Source of the DNA: Methanobacterium sp.
GTDB taxonomy: Archaea; Methanobacteriota; Methanobacteria; Methanobacteriales; Methanobacteriaceae
Length of the DNA: 9,133 nucleotides
Reading direction: 5' to 3'
Assembly: GCA_003162115.1 (NCBI GenBank)
Contig: PMMV01000014.1
Span: 5,337-14,469, forward strand
Positions within the stretch are counted from its first letter, which is position 1. Every line of letters starts with the position of its first letter. Shown one piece after another: positions 1 to 5,408 of the stretch. The position numbers were made by a program, and so were the translations under genes. The notes below the pieces were generated by a model, which had not been told where the DNA came from, ran no database searches, and saw nothing but the letters and a program-made list of their open reading frames with translations.

Positions 1-531
1 GGAATGATGGCACCATACGCTGCACAAGCTGTTGGAGAAAATGAAGAATTTAGACGTTTTTTTGTTTTTGAAAATGGTACAAAAAGTATTGAGATCGCTG
101 GGGATCTCATGGGCAAAAAAGCAGAGGAAGGTCTAAATCATTTTAAAAATATGATAGCTGAAAAACCGTTCCTTAAGAGCAGAGTCCAGCCATTCATGGA
201 GAAACTTCAGATGATCGTTGATCATGGTGTTCTTGGAGTAGGTACAGCACCATATTTTATTGTTGTTGCAGAGTTAAGAGGAGTTCCTCCAGTTGAACAG
301 GAGTCTATAGCTCATTGTCTTGAGAATATGTGGCTTAAAGCAACAGCCCTGGAACTTGGATTCCATCTGGTTTCATTAACATCTCAAATGGCAGAAGAGG
401 AGGAGTTCATGAAACTTTTAGACATCCCTGTTGGAAATTATGGTATTAATGGATGTGCAATTGGTTATCCTTCATCAGAAACACCTCGTAAGTCGCGTCC
501 TGATACTAAAAAAGCCACAAAGTGGTTATAA
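1..531 (+). CDS. Nitroreductase-family FMN oxidoreductase, 5'-partial
   Basis: The reading frame is open from base 1 (Gly, then Met-Met) to a TAA, giving 176 visible residues. The start codon lies upstream, because the first residues (GMMAPYAAQ) look like the internal 'APSA' segment of nitroreductases that follows an N-terminal helix. The middle (ELRGVPPVEQESIAHCLENM, then LKATALELGFH) fits the family's dimer-interface helix that packs on FMN, and the end (IPVGNYGINGCAIGYP, then a basic tail ending KKATKWL) matches the usual C-terminal strand and extended tail. Known family role: FMN-dependent two-electron reduction by NAD(P)H or another donor; the substrate cannot be read here. A flavin reductase-like gene follows 39 bases later on the same strand, so a flavin-based redox operon is likely. 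About 25-60 N-terminal residues are probably missing. Family call is good; exact function is unknown. Confidence 0.85.
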   Translation, partial: GMMAPYAAQAVGENEEFRRFFVFENGTKSIEIAGDLMGKKAEEGLNHFKNMIAEKPFLKSRVQPFMEKLQMIVDHGVLGVGTAPYFIVVAELRGVPPVEQESIAHCLENMWLKATALELGFHLVSLTSQMAEEEEFMKLLDIPVGNYGINGCAIGYPSSETPRKSRPDTKKATKWL

Positions 532-558
532 TAAGTTAATGTATTATTAACAGTAAAT

Positions 559-563
559 GGAGG
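559..563 (+). promoter_or_regulatory. Shine-Dalgarno site of flavin reductase gene
   Basis: GGAGG sits 7 bases before the ATG at 571. It fixes the start and shows that the short gap after the nitroreductase carries its own ribosome site. Confidence 0.8.
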
Positions 564-570
564 AAGATAT

Positions 571-1143
571 ATGAAAAAATCTATTGGAGCAAAAACTATT
601 GTTTACCCTACCCCTGTTTTTATTGTGGGGACATATGATAAGAGGGGAATACCAGATGCTATGGCAGCTGCATGGGGGGGAATCTCTTGTTCACAACCAC
701 CATGTGTTTCTATTTCTCTTCAAAAGCAGAGGTACACTTTGGAAAATATTATGGAAAGGAAGGCATTTACAATCAATATTCCCTCAGAACATTATGTAAA
801 TGAGGCAGATTACTTTGGAATTGTATCGGGCAGGGACAGTGACAAATTTTCAGAGAGTGGTCTGACCCCTGTAAAATCGGAAATTGTTGATGCACCATTT
901 ATTGAGGAATTTCCACTTATACTCGAGTGTAAACTGGTTCATGAAGTGGATTTAGGAATGCACATCCAAGTAACTGGTGAAATAATGGATGTTAAGGTAG
1001 ATGATACTGCAGTTGATTCCAATGGACTACCAGATATAACTAAAATTAAACCATTCATATTCGACCCTGCAGCATTTGCATACTACAGCGTAGGTAAAAA
1101 GATTGGCCAAGCTTTCAATGTAGGTAATAAGATTAAAAAATAG
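571..1143 (+). CDS. Flavin reductase / flavoredoxin-like FMN-binding protein
   Basis: The 190-residue protein has the flavin_reductase-like split-barrel pattern: an N-terminal strand region ([19 protein letters not shown], residues 13-31), the flavin-contact stretch [17 protein letters not shown] (34-50), a conserved [14 protein letters not shown] block (80-93), and the C-terminal [12 protein letters not shown] signature (171-182) common in flavoredoxin-type members. Known role: binds FMN and passes electrons between flavins, ferredoxin or other carriers in the cytoplasm. The length is normal for the family. The start is ATG with an SD GGAGG at 559-563, 7 bases upstream. It lies 39 bases after the nitroreductase gene and is probably co-transcribed with it. 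The gene ends just before a convergent gene, with T-rich DNA at 1193-1207. Family call is confident; the physiological partner is not. Confidence 0.9.
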   Translation: MKKSIGAKTIVYPTPVFIVGTYDKRGIPDAMAAAWGGISCSQPPCVSISLQKQRYTLENIMERKAFTINIPSEHYVNEADYFGIVSGRDSDKFSESGLTPVKSEIVDAPFIEEFPLILECKLVHEVDLGMHIQVTGEIMDVKVDDTAVDSNGLPDITKIKPFIFDPAAFAYYSVGKKIGQAFNVGNKIKK

Positions 1144-1165
1144 GGAAAAACAGATATAAATTCAA

Positions 1166-1807
1166 TCAGGTATGTGGTGTATTTAGTATATATTTTTTTA
1201 TCTTTTTATCTGCAATTACACACTCTTCATATCCTTCAATACGCAACCTTTCAGCTTCTTTAAAATTTGATTGTTCTGATAAATTTAAAAGCCTAAGGAA
1301 AATTAATTTTGCTTTTTTAGTATGTATTCTAGCACTTTCAAGTAGCTTTTTATCAGGAAATTCTTTAGTATCACTAATATAAACTATTTTTCGATTAATT
1401 AATGACGTAATACTAATGCCCTCAGCAGCAGAGGGTATTAATTTAACAGCATGCCATTTTTTGTATTGGCGAAGTTCTAAAAGTTTGGATTTATTATTGA
1501 CACTAATTATATTATCTTTTAATCTGTTAAGCCATTTTATAGAGTTGGAAATCTTATCATCAATCAGTTCGGCACAATTATCTTCTATATGTGCATGTTC
1601 AACCCTTTTTTTGGCTAATTTAAGCCATGCAATAGTTTTATTGGCACTTGCAATGTAATAATCTTTGTTTTTTTCGAGTATTTCGTTAGAGGAGTTCTCA
1701 TTACTACCTTCCATGTACTCCATTATAATTGTGGTATCTATCCCGTTCAAGGTTCTGTAAGACATTCTACCCGCTATTTTTTCACCTTCTTGCATCTGAA
1801 ACACCAT
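1166..1807 (-). CDS. Hypothetical helical protein, function unknown
   Basis: I do not recognise this 213-residue protein. It is soluble, without a signal peptide or membrane segment, and mostly predicted helix: residues 42-105 are charged helices (ANKTIAWLKLAKKRVEHAHI), 106-150 hold the only strand-like part (AVKLIPSAAEGISITSLINR), and 155-206 are again helical and lysine-rich. The segment SNFKEAERLRIEGYEE (180-195) loosely resembles the UVR/coiled-coil helix pattern (nFeeAarLRdeI), which is too weak to assign. The ATG at 1807 has no SD, but a TATA-like box about 35 bases upstream would start the transcript within about 10 bases of it, so leaderless translation is plausible. In-frame ATGs at residues 5 and 15 are alternatives. 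The gene stands alone between a convergent redox operon and a divergent exoD gene. Confidence 0.75.
   Translation of the reverse strand: MVFQMQEGEKIAGRMSYRTLNGIDTTIIMEYMEGSNENSSNEILEKNKDYYIASANKTIAWLKLAKKRVEHAHIEDNCAELIDDKISNSIKWLNRLKDNIISVNNKSKLLELRQYKKWHAVKLIPSAAEGISITSLINRKIVYISDTKEFPDKKLLESARIHTKKAKLIFLRLLNLSEQSNFKEAERLRIEGYEECVIADKKIKKYILNTPHT
1191..1207 (+). terminator. Oligo-T terminator candidate after flavin reductase
   Basis: A run of seven T (1193-1199), one A-T-C break and five more T (1203-1207) lie 50 bases after the flavin reductase stop. Archaeal RNA polymerase commonly stops at oligo-T without a strong hairpin. The site lies inside the 3' end of the convergent gene, so the T-richness may partly reflect Lys codons on the other strand. 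Confidence 0.4.
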
Positions 1808-1837
1808 AAAATAATTTCAAACAATATCAAACATATG

Positions 1838-1845
1838 TATATATA
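1838..1845 (-). promoter_or_regulatory. TATA box, probable leaderless promoter for the 1166-1807 gene
   Basis: TATATATA is centred about 35 bases upstream of the ATG (1807, minus strand). With the usual archaeal distance of about 25-27 bases from TATA centre to start site, transcription would begin around 1815, leaving a 5' leader of only about 8 bases. This agrees with the lack of an SD. Confidence 0.5.
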
Positions 1846-2015
1846 GTTGAACTTTCATTAAAATATTCCAAAATTGTAAACAAGACATCTTTAAATCCAT
1901 GATATATTAAAATAGCTAAATATCAAATTTAAACTGCGAAAATTAAGATTATTACCAAGGATCTAGAAATTTATTCTTAAATCATTAAAAAAAAATTTAT
2001 AAGGTTGCAATTCAT

Positions 2016-2648
2016 TTGAGAGATTCTAATAAAGAGAGGGTATCGGACACTGTTTCAAGGATATCTTTAGAAATACCTGTTGAAGGTATAACATTTGAAG
2101 ATTTTTTGGATCTGATAGGGGAACAAGGAAGTTTATTATCATGCATAATACTTGTAGCTCCCTTTCTTTTACCAGTATCCTTCCCTGGAAGTAGTTTACC
2201 CTTCGGTTTAGCAATTTTATTGATTAATGTTGGAATAATCTTAAAGAGACATCCTTTTATTCCTAAAACTATCATGGATTACAGGATTTCCCAAAGTAAT
2301 ATTTTGAAGATCTTAAATGGGATGAGTCGTGTTTTAAAAGCTTTAGATAAGTTTACAAAACCCAGATTAACTGCGCTGGCTGACAGGCCATTAATTGATT
2401 ATGTTAGTAGTACGGTCATGATTTTAAGTTCTTTTCTATTAATGCTTCCATTACCAGTACCATTAACCGATTTTTTGCCTGCATACAGCATTCTATTTTT
2501 AGCCCTTGGTTCTATAGAAAGGGATGGATACTTGATTTTAGCAGGTTATTCTATGGCAACTATAACAGTTATTTACTTCATTCTCATTATAATATTAGGA
2601 TTGAGTGGAATTAAAGCTGTTTTAGCATTTTTAGGAATTAATACTTAA
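2016..2648 (+). CDS. ExoD-family integral membrane protein
   Basis: The 210-residue protein matches the ExoD family (Pfam PF06055): a soluble start with VEGITFEDFLDLIGEQG (22-38), a hydrophobic helix (40-55) running into the proline/glycine loop LLPVSFPGSSLPFGLAILL, a middle PRL element (117-119), the family hallmark LPLPVPLTDFLPAY (144-157), then LALGSIERDG (162-171) and C-terminal membrane helices. In rhizobia ExoD affects exopolysaccharide production; its biochemical role is not known, and its function in archaea is open. The start is TTG at 2016. No ATG or GTG occurs in frame before the family-conserved region, and an SD-like AAGGT (2001-2005) lies 10 bases upstream. The gene is followed by a hairpin terminator and appears monocistronic. 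Confidence 0.88.
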   Translation: MRDSNKERVSDTVSRISLEIPVEGITFEDFLDLIGEQGSLLSCIILVAPFLLPVSFPGSSLPFGLAILLINVGIILKRHPFIPKTIMDYRISQSNILKILNGMSRVLKALDKFTKPRLTALADRPLIDYVSSTVMILSSFLLMLPLPVPLTDFLPAYSILFLALGSIERDGYLILAGYSMATITVIYFILIIILGLSGIKAVLAFLGINT

Positions 2649-2676
2649 AATTAGTAAATTTATAATCTAATTTTTT
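2647..2676 (+). terminator. Hairpin plus oligo-T terminator after exoD-like gene
   Basis: AAAATTAG (2647-2654) and CTAATTTT (2667-2674) form a perfect 8-bp stem with a 12-base loop, and the T run continues to 2676. It starts at the stop codon of the ExoD-family gene, so it should separate that gene from alba. Confidence 0.6.
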
Positions 2677-2720
2677 ATATGTTAATAATGGTTTATGATC
2701 CAATCTAAATGGATAATTGG

Positions 2721-2728
2721 ATATATTA
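2721..2728 (+). promoter_or_regulatory. Candidate TATA box of alba
   Basis: ATATATTA preceded by AATTGG fits an archaeal TATA box. It predicts a start near 2750, leaving a leader of about 27 bases that contains the GGAGGT SD (2764-2769). A second TATA-like stretch at 2740-2748 would place the start downstream of that SD and is less likely. Confidence 0.4.
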
Positions 2729-2776
2729 CATTAATAAAAATAATATACAAGTAATGGATTCTTGGAGGTTTAAGTG

Positions 2777-3055
2777 ATGTCAGAGGAAAATGTCGTATAC
2801 ATTGGAAACAAACCAGTAATGAACTATGTATTAGCTGTAGTTACTCAAATGAATAGTGGAGTTCCCGAAGTTATGTTGAAGGCTAGAGGAAGAGCAATAA
2901 GCAGGGCAGTGGATGTTGCAGAGATTGTGAGGAACAGATTTATGACAGATTTAGAGGTTGGTTCCATAGATATTTGCACTGAAGAAATGACAAGCAGAGA
3001 AGGATCAAACAGCAATGTGTCAGCCATTGAAATTCAACTCTGCAAGACAGTATAG
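2777..3055 (+). CDS. albA: Alba, archaeal chromatin / nucleic-acid-binding protein
   Basis: The 92-residue protein is a full-length Alba. The N-terminal [19 protein letters not shown] (8-26) is the family signature that contacts DNA, followed by [20 protein letters not shown] (35-54) and the C-terminal strand AIEIQLCK. Known role: a dimeric, sequence-independent DNA- and RNA-binding protein that coats archaeal chromosomes and also binds RNA; acetylation of the N-terminal lysine weakens binding in Sulfolobus. Here the Lys pair of Sulfolobus Alba (K16/K17) is Asn11-Lys12, leaving one lysine. A GTG at 2774 could add one residue, but the SD GGAGGT (2764-2769) lies 7 bases from the ATG and only 4 from the GTG, so ATG 2777 is preferred. 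It is a single-gene unit with its own likely promoter and an oligo-T end. Confidence 0.97.
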   Translation: MSEENVVYIGNKPVMNYVLAVVTQMNSGVPEVMLKARGRAISRAVDVAEIVRNRFMTDLEVGSIDICTEEMTSREGSNSNVSAIEIQLCKTV

Positions 3056-3080
3056 ATAAAAATCCATTTAATCCCACTTT

Positions 3081-3091
3081 CATTTTTTTAA
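3081..3091 (+). terminator. Oligo-T terminator candidate of alba
   Basis: Seven T in a row (3083-3089) lie 28 bases after the alba stop with no clear hairpin, as expected for a hairpin-independent archaeal terminator. Confidence 0.45.
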
Positions 3092-3260
3092 TAATCATCA
3101 TTGATTTTTTGTCTGCGAACTTTATCTATTCCACTAATTCATAATTCTTTAATTCTACTAAGTTAGTTCATAATCAAATAGATTATATCATCTAAAAAGA
3201 GCTACTCCCAACCTAAATATTATTTAAAATAACGATATTTATTATTTAATCTTTAAAATT

Positions 3261-3269
3261 AAATATATT
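3261..3269 (+). promoter_or_regulatory. Candidate TATA box of zinc-ribbon mini-gene
   Basis: AAATATATT is centred about 47 bases before the TTG start at 3312. The expected start site near 3291 would leave a leader of about 20 bases that includes the very strong G-rich SD (3297-3305). Confidence 0.4.
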
Positions 3270-3311
3270 CATATTTTTTATTGATTTAAATAAAAAGGGA
3301 GGGGGTTTAAT

Positions 3312-3398
3312 TTGAAATGTTCTGAATGCGTTAAGGAAAATCCTGAAAATGCAGAGTTTTGCCTGGAATGTGGCTATAGTTACAATCTATATAATTAA
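3312..3398 (+). CDS. Zinc-ribbon mini-protein, 28 residues
   Basis: A short frame beginning TTG encodes a complete treble-clef/zinc-ribbon pattern: CSEC (residues 3-6), a 12-residue spacer with the typical ENPENAEF, then CLECG (18-22), ending after seven more residues (TAA 3396-3398). The four cysteines should bind one zinc, as in the zinc_ribbon_2 type motif found at the N-terminus of many archaeal proteins. An unusually strong SD (GGGAGGGGG, 3297-3305) 6 bases before the TTG argues that it is translated. In known proteins this motif usually precedes a larger domain; here it ends at once, so it could be a true mini-protein or the stub of a longer gene broken by a frame change. Another frame that overlaps it continues to 3516 with a cysteine repeat. 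Confidence 0.6.
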   Translation: MKCSECVKENPENAEFCLECGYSYNLYN

Positions 3399-3516
3399 CG
3401 GCTACGCAGATATTAAAAACATTATAAACGCTCCGTGTAGTAACAATAAGAAATGTGATAACAACAGAAAGAAATGTGACAACAACAATGGGAAAAAAAA
3501 TAGAGGGGATAGCTAA
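3349..3516 (+). pseudogene. Possible displaced 3' part of the zinc-ribbon gene (Cys/Asn/Lys repeat frame)
   Basis: In the +1 frame relative to the zinc ribbon, the DNA is open from an ATG at 3349 to a TAA at 3514-3516 (55 codons). Beyond the zinc-ribbon stop it reads GYADIKNIINAP followed by three imperfect heptads of the form C-S/D-N-N-(x)-K-K, then a basic tail. The ATG lies inside the zinc-ribbon gene and has no SD. An insertion of one base (or loss of two) between about 3376 and 3396 would fuse this to the zinc ribbon, giving a protein of about 66 residues with two Cys clusters. It may equally be non-coding repeat DNA. No function can be given. Confidence 0.25.
3445..3486 (+). repeat. 21-bp tandem repeat, two units, 18/21 identical
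   Basis: Unit 1 (3445-3465) and unit 2 (3466-3486) differ at three positions. In the frame of the 3349-3516 reading they encode NKKCDNN and RKKCDNN, and one of the differences (GAT/GAC) is silent there. A degenerate partial copy (CSNN) precedes them. Confidence 0.7.
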
Positions 3517-3597
3517 ATAATACTTCTCTATATTTTTTATTTAGAACTTTTTGATTTAACCAAAAATTATAAGCACTTTAAGTTCAGGAGAAACATT

Positions 3598-3885
3598 TTA
3601 AGGTTGTTTTTTAAATTTCTCCAATTCAGACCTGCAGTGACGTAGTTCTGTCTGATATTTTATTAACTCTCTTTTTAGCAGATAATTTCTCGTCCACAGA
3701 TAAATGGAAATTATAATAAACAGAATTAGAAGCAGAAATAATAATCCCGTAATTATTCCTGCTGCTATGGCCTGCCAGACTAGTGCTAAACCATAAATTA
3801 GATAAAGGACGGCCCCTACCACAGCTATTATTAAGGCAATAATCAAAACTATCTTCAAATTTTTGATTAATTCACTGCTATCCAT
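3598..3885 (-). CDS. Small two-helix membrane protein, function unknown
   Basis: A 95-residue protein of no family I recognise. A short polar start (MDSSELIKN) is followed by two hydrophobic helices (about residues 11-33 and 36-64), then a charged helical tail rich in K, E and R (RNYLLKRELIKYQTELRHCR onward, 66-92) that could form a cytoplasmic coiled coil. There is no enzyme motif. The ATG at 3885 is supported by an SD GGTGA 6 bases upstream (fwd 3892-3896). It is the last gene of a probable minus-strand unit with the Nudix gene and a possible mini-gene; the Nudix stop lies 88 bases before this start. The fold resembles small holin-like or PspC-like membrane proteins only in general shape, so no role is assigned. 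Confidence 0.75.
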   Translation of the reverse strand: MDSSELIKNLKIVLIIALIIAVVGAVLYLIYGLALVWQAIAAGIITGLLFLLLILFIIISIYLWTRNYLLKRELIKYQTELRHCRSELEKFKKQP

Positions 3886-3900
3886 AATAATTCACCCATA

Positions 3901-4005
3901 TCATTTTTTTCCAGCCATTTTATCAACAGTACTTTTAATAGACTTTAACCAGGGAGTTAGAGTATTTTCAGAATCATCGGATTCTTTCTGGTTGGAATTC
4001 CCCAT
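3901..4005 (-). CDS. Possible 34-residue basic/acidic mini-protein
   Basis: A short minus-strand frame overlaps the 3' end of the Nudix gene (+1 frame) and stops 5 bases before the SD of the membrane-protein gene. It reads [14 protein letters not shown] followed by an amphipathic [18 protein letters not shown] end, a composition typical of real small proteins. The ATG at 4005 is preceded by AAGGG at very short spacing; an in-frame ATG at 4026 is an alternative. Its fit into the gap between two genes, with coupling-type overlap on both sides, favours translation, but chance cannot be excluded. It has no known family. Confidence 0.35.
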   Translation of the reverse strand: MGNSNQKESDDSENTLTPWLKSIKSTVDKMAGKK

Positions 4006-4403
4006 TACCCTTGCTTTGATTAACATAATCTTGAAGGCAGTCAGCAAGTTCATAATCAGAAAGGGTTTCAATAATCACCCAAGCATAGCCTTCATGTTCA
4101 ATACTCAGGTTAAGTTCACCTTCAATTATTTTACCGGACATTATTATATGAACAGCCCTTATGATATGTAAATTCTGTTCAGAAGCTCCAACCACATGTT
4201 CTAGGGCTATTTTCAGATTAGTTCTTCATAAACTTCTCTAATCAATGCATGGTCGAATGATTCATCCTGATTGACTTTTCCACCAGGAAGCTCCCATTTG
4301 CCTGGATTGGTTTTAGAATCCGTTGATCTCTTTAATATGAGAATTTTACCGTCTTGATCAGTGAGAAATACCTCACAGCAAGCCCATAAACATGGGTTAT
4401 CAT
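3974..4403 (-). pseudogene. Nudix hydrolase, broken by two single-base frame changes
   Basis: Three successive frames together encode one complete Nudix protein. From ATG 4403 the frame reads [11 protein letters not shown]; adding one G to the GG at 4371-4372 continues as [16 protein letters not shown], then [17 protein letters not shown] and IREVYEE; adding one A to the AA at 4222-4223 continues as [10 protein letters not shown] to a C-terminal [10 protein letters not shown] and [12 protein letters not shown]. With both bases added the gene is 432 bases, 143 residues, normal for the family. The Nudix box GX5EX7REUXEEXGU is present (G42, E48, R56, E57, E60, E61), with Asn at 63 where Gly is usual. 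Known role: hydrolysis of nucleoside diphosphates linked to another moiety, often 8-oxo-dGTP or ADP-ribose; substrate unknown. As written no single frame is functional: either recent decay or sequencing error. The TATA box and SD-like AGGT upstream are intact. Confidence 0.85.
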
Positions 4404-4854
4404 AGTATCATTACCTAAAATTTGTTATTAATTATTTCACTAAGGCTATTTATAAAGATCATTTGATGAATTATAGAAAAACCAACTCATACCGTGTTAA
4501 AATGGTTGGTAATTAAAATATCTTCCTTTAAGATTAATAGCTACAATAATATTTAAAAATTTGATCGGCCAATATATATTTATCATTATTTCTTAAAAGA
4601 TTCTATACAGAAGAAATGTATTATATCCACTATTTACTTTCAAATAGTTAATATTGCTCAATTTAGTTTTTTTATAGAGTTATTCTCCAATTATTGTACT
4701 CATAAGTCATTAATTGATAGTCAATTTTTAATGGAAGAATATAATTTATTTGTTAAAACACATTTGTTGATCAAAGGTTTGGAGTAAAAAATCCAAAAAA
4801 AATAATTATCAAATAATCTAATATAATAATAATTAAAACATTAGGAGATGTAAC
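4404..4854. other. Intergenic region between divergent Nudix and rubredoxin genes
   Basis: 451 bases of AT-rich DNA. It contains the TATA box of the Nudix unit and, near its right end, the SD of rubredoxin. An inverted pair ACCAAC (4481-4486) / GTTGGT (4505-4510) with an 18-base loop is the only notable structure. I see no tRNA, CRISPR repeat or convincing gene; the longest ATG frame noticed (4731-4787, 18 codons) has no SD. Confidence 0.6.
4449..4456 (-). promoter_or_regulatory. TATA box of the Nudix gene unit
   Basis: TTTATAAA, close to the archaeal consensus, is centred about 50 bases upstream of the Nudix ATG (4403). The predicted start near 4426 leaves a leader of about 22 bases containing an SD-like AGGT 9 bases from the ATG. 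Confidence 0.5.
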
Positions 4855-5013
4855 ATGAAGAAATATCAGTGTTCCCCTTGCCAATATATATACGACCCCA
4901 AAGAAGGAGACCCAGATGCAGGTGTAGCTCCTGGAACAGCCTTTGAGGATCTACCAGATGACTGGATTTGTCCTTTATGCGGGGTTAGTAAGGAGTTATT
5001 CGAAGAAAAATAA
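4855..5013 (+). CDS. rub: Rubredoxin
   Basis: A 52-residue protein with all rubredoxin landmarks: CSPC (Cys6, Cys9) followed by YIYDP, the acidic loop [20 protein letters not shown] (17-36) and WICPLCG (37-43; Cys39, Cys42). The four cysteines bind a single iron and shuttle one electron. In strict anaerobes rubredoxin typically feeds flavodiiron proteins, rubrerythrin or superoxide reductase; no such partner is in the window, although the flavoprotein genes at 1-1143 are a possible redox context. The start is fixed by SD GGAG (4844-4847), 7 bases before the ATG. Unusual: the first motif is CxxC-Gln where nearly all rubredoxins have CxxC-Gly, which could change the iron-site loop. Monocistronic, with a terminator directly after it. 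Confidence 0.96.
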   Translation: MKKYQCSPCQYIYDPKEGDPDAGVAPGTAFEDLPDDWICPLCGVSKELFEEK

Positions 5014-5029
5014 CTTCTTTTTTTTCTTC
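5002..5029 (+). terminator. Rubredoxin terminator: hairpin with T run
   Basis: GAAGAAAAA (5002-5010) pairs with TTTTTCTTC (5021-5029) in a 9-bp stem, and eight T in a row lie at 5018-5025. The stem overlaps the last codons of rubredoxin. Confidence 0.55.
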
Positions 5030-5163
5030 AGATAATTCAAATATTAAATCTGAATTTACTCCAGATAATTTACAATAATTTGTACTTTTTTTAGAAATTA
5101 TTCAAATTATTATAACCAATCTATCAAATCTAAATATTATTATCTAATTATTGTTGTAAAAAA

Positions 5164-5236
5164 ATTCCAATCGAATTTAGTTCAAATTGATTTTGCTAAA
5201 ATATTGAATATTCAAAGATATTTCAATATTTGGAAT
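5164..5236. repeat. Nested inverted repeats
   Basis: The outer pair is ATTCCAA (5164-5170) / TTGGAAT (5230-5236). The inner pair is AAATATTGAA (5199-5208) / TTCAATATTT (5222-5231), 10 bp perfect with a 13-base loop. The left arm overlaps a 12-bp perfect palindrome, TTGAATATTCAA (5204-5215). The two right arms share two bases, so the pairings are alternatives at the base. Confidence 0.55.
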
Positions 5237-5272
5237 CAATAAAACAAAAATATGAGTTTAATCCTAAATATC

Positions 5273-5316
5273 GGTGAAATTAGCGAGTTTATGGTTAAAT
5301 TTGGGTGAAATTTGGG
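5273..5316. repeat. Short direct repeats at helical-turn spacing
   Basis: GGTGAAATT occurs at 5273-5281 and 5304-5312 (31 bases apart), and AAATTTGGG occurs at 5297-5305 and 5308-5316 (11 bases apart). Both lie just upstream of the candidate TATA box. Confidence 0.5.
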
Positions 5317-5323
5317 AAAAGGG

Positions 5324-5331
5324 TTATATCC
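5324..5331 (+). promoter_or_regulatory. Candidate TATA box of the glycosyltransferase cluster
   Basis: TTATATCC follows GGG. With normal archaeal spacing, transcription would begin near 5353, inside the loop of the 36-base inverted repeat, leaving a leader of about 55 bases with the SD at 5397-5402. The match is moderate. Confidence 0.35.
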
Positions 5332-5333
5332 AA

Positions 5334-5369
5334 CTCAAATTAATTTTAATACGTAAAATTTAATTTGAG
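5334..5369. repeat. 36-base inverted repeat over the predicted start site (operator candidate)
   Basis: CTCAAATTAA (5334-5343) pairs with TTAATTTGAG (5360-5369). Inside that, TTTTA (5344-5348) pairs with TAAAA (5354-5358), with a single bulged T (5359) and a five-base loop (5349-5353). All 15 possible pairs form. It may be a dimeric repressor site or an mRNA leader hairpin. Confidence 0.6.
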
Positions 5370-5408
5370 AAGATTATTTAATAATAATAACCTTTTAGGA
5401 AGAATTTC

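Larger units (their letters stand above)
5014..5408. other. Repeat-rich intergenic / control region upstream of the glycosyltransferase cluster
   Basis: 395 bases without a gene. The left end holds the rubredoxin terminator. From 5164 to 5369 it carries nested inverted repeats, short direct repeats spaced 11 and 31 bases apart, a TATA-like box, and a 36-base inverted repeat. An SD (AGGAAG, 5397-5402) precedes the ATG at 5409. The density of symmetric elements is higher than in the other gaps of this window. Confidence 0.6.

Noticed and set aside
1416..1658. Plus-strand open frame of 80 codons opposite the helical hypothetical gene
   Set aside because: It is an antisense shadow; the minus-strand frame is longer, has typical soluble-protein composition and a plausible promoter.
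2012..2275. Minus-strand frames opposite the ExoD-family gene
   Set aside because: The plus strand has clear ExoD motifs; the antisense frames have no recognisable family and no SD noted.
3863..4171. Plus-strand open frame of 102 codons
   Set aside because: Runs antisense to the Nudix C-terminal part and the membrane-gene start, both well supported; no SD or family.
4481..4510. Inverted pair ACCAAC/GTTGGT as an ncRNA or tRNA fragment
   Set aside because: Only 6 bp with an 18-base loop; no tRNA arms or conserved T-loop nearby.
4731..4787. 18-codon plus-strand frame in the Nudix-rubredoxin gap
   Set aside because: No SD, no motif, and a length expected by chance.
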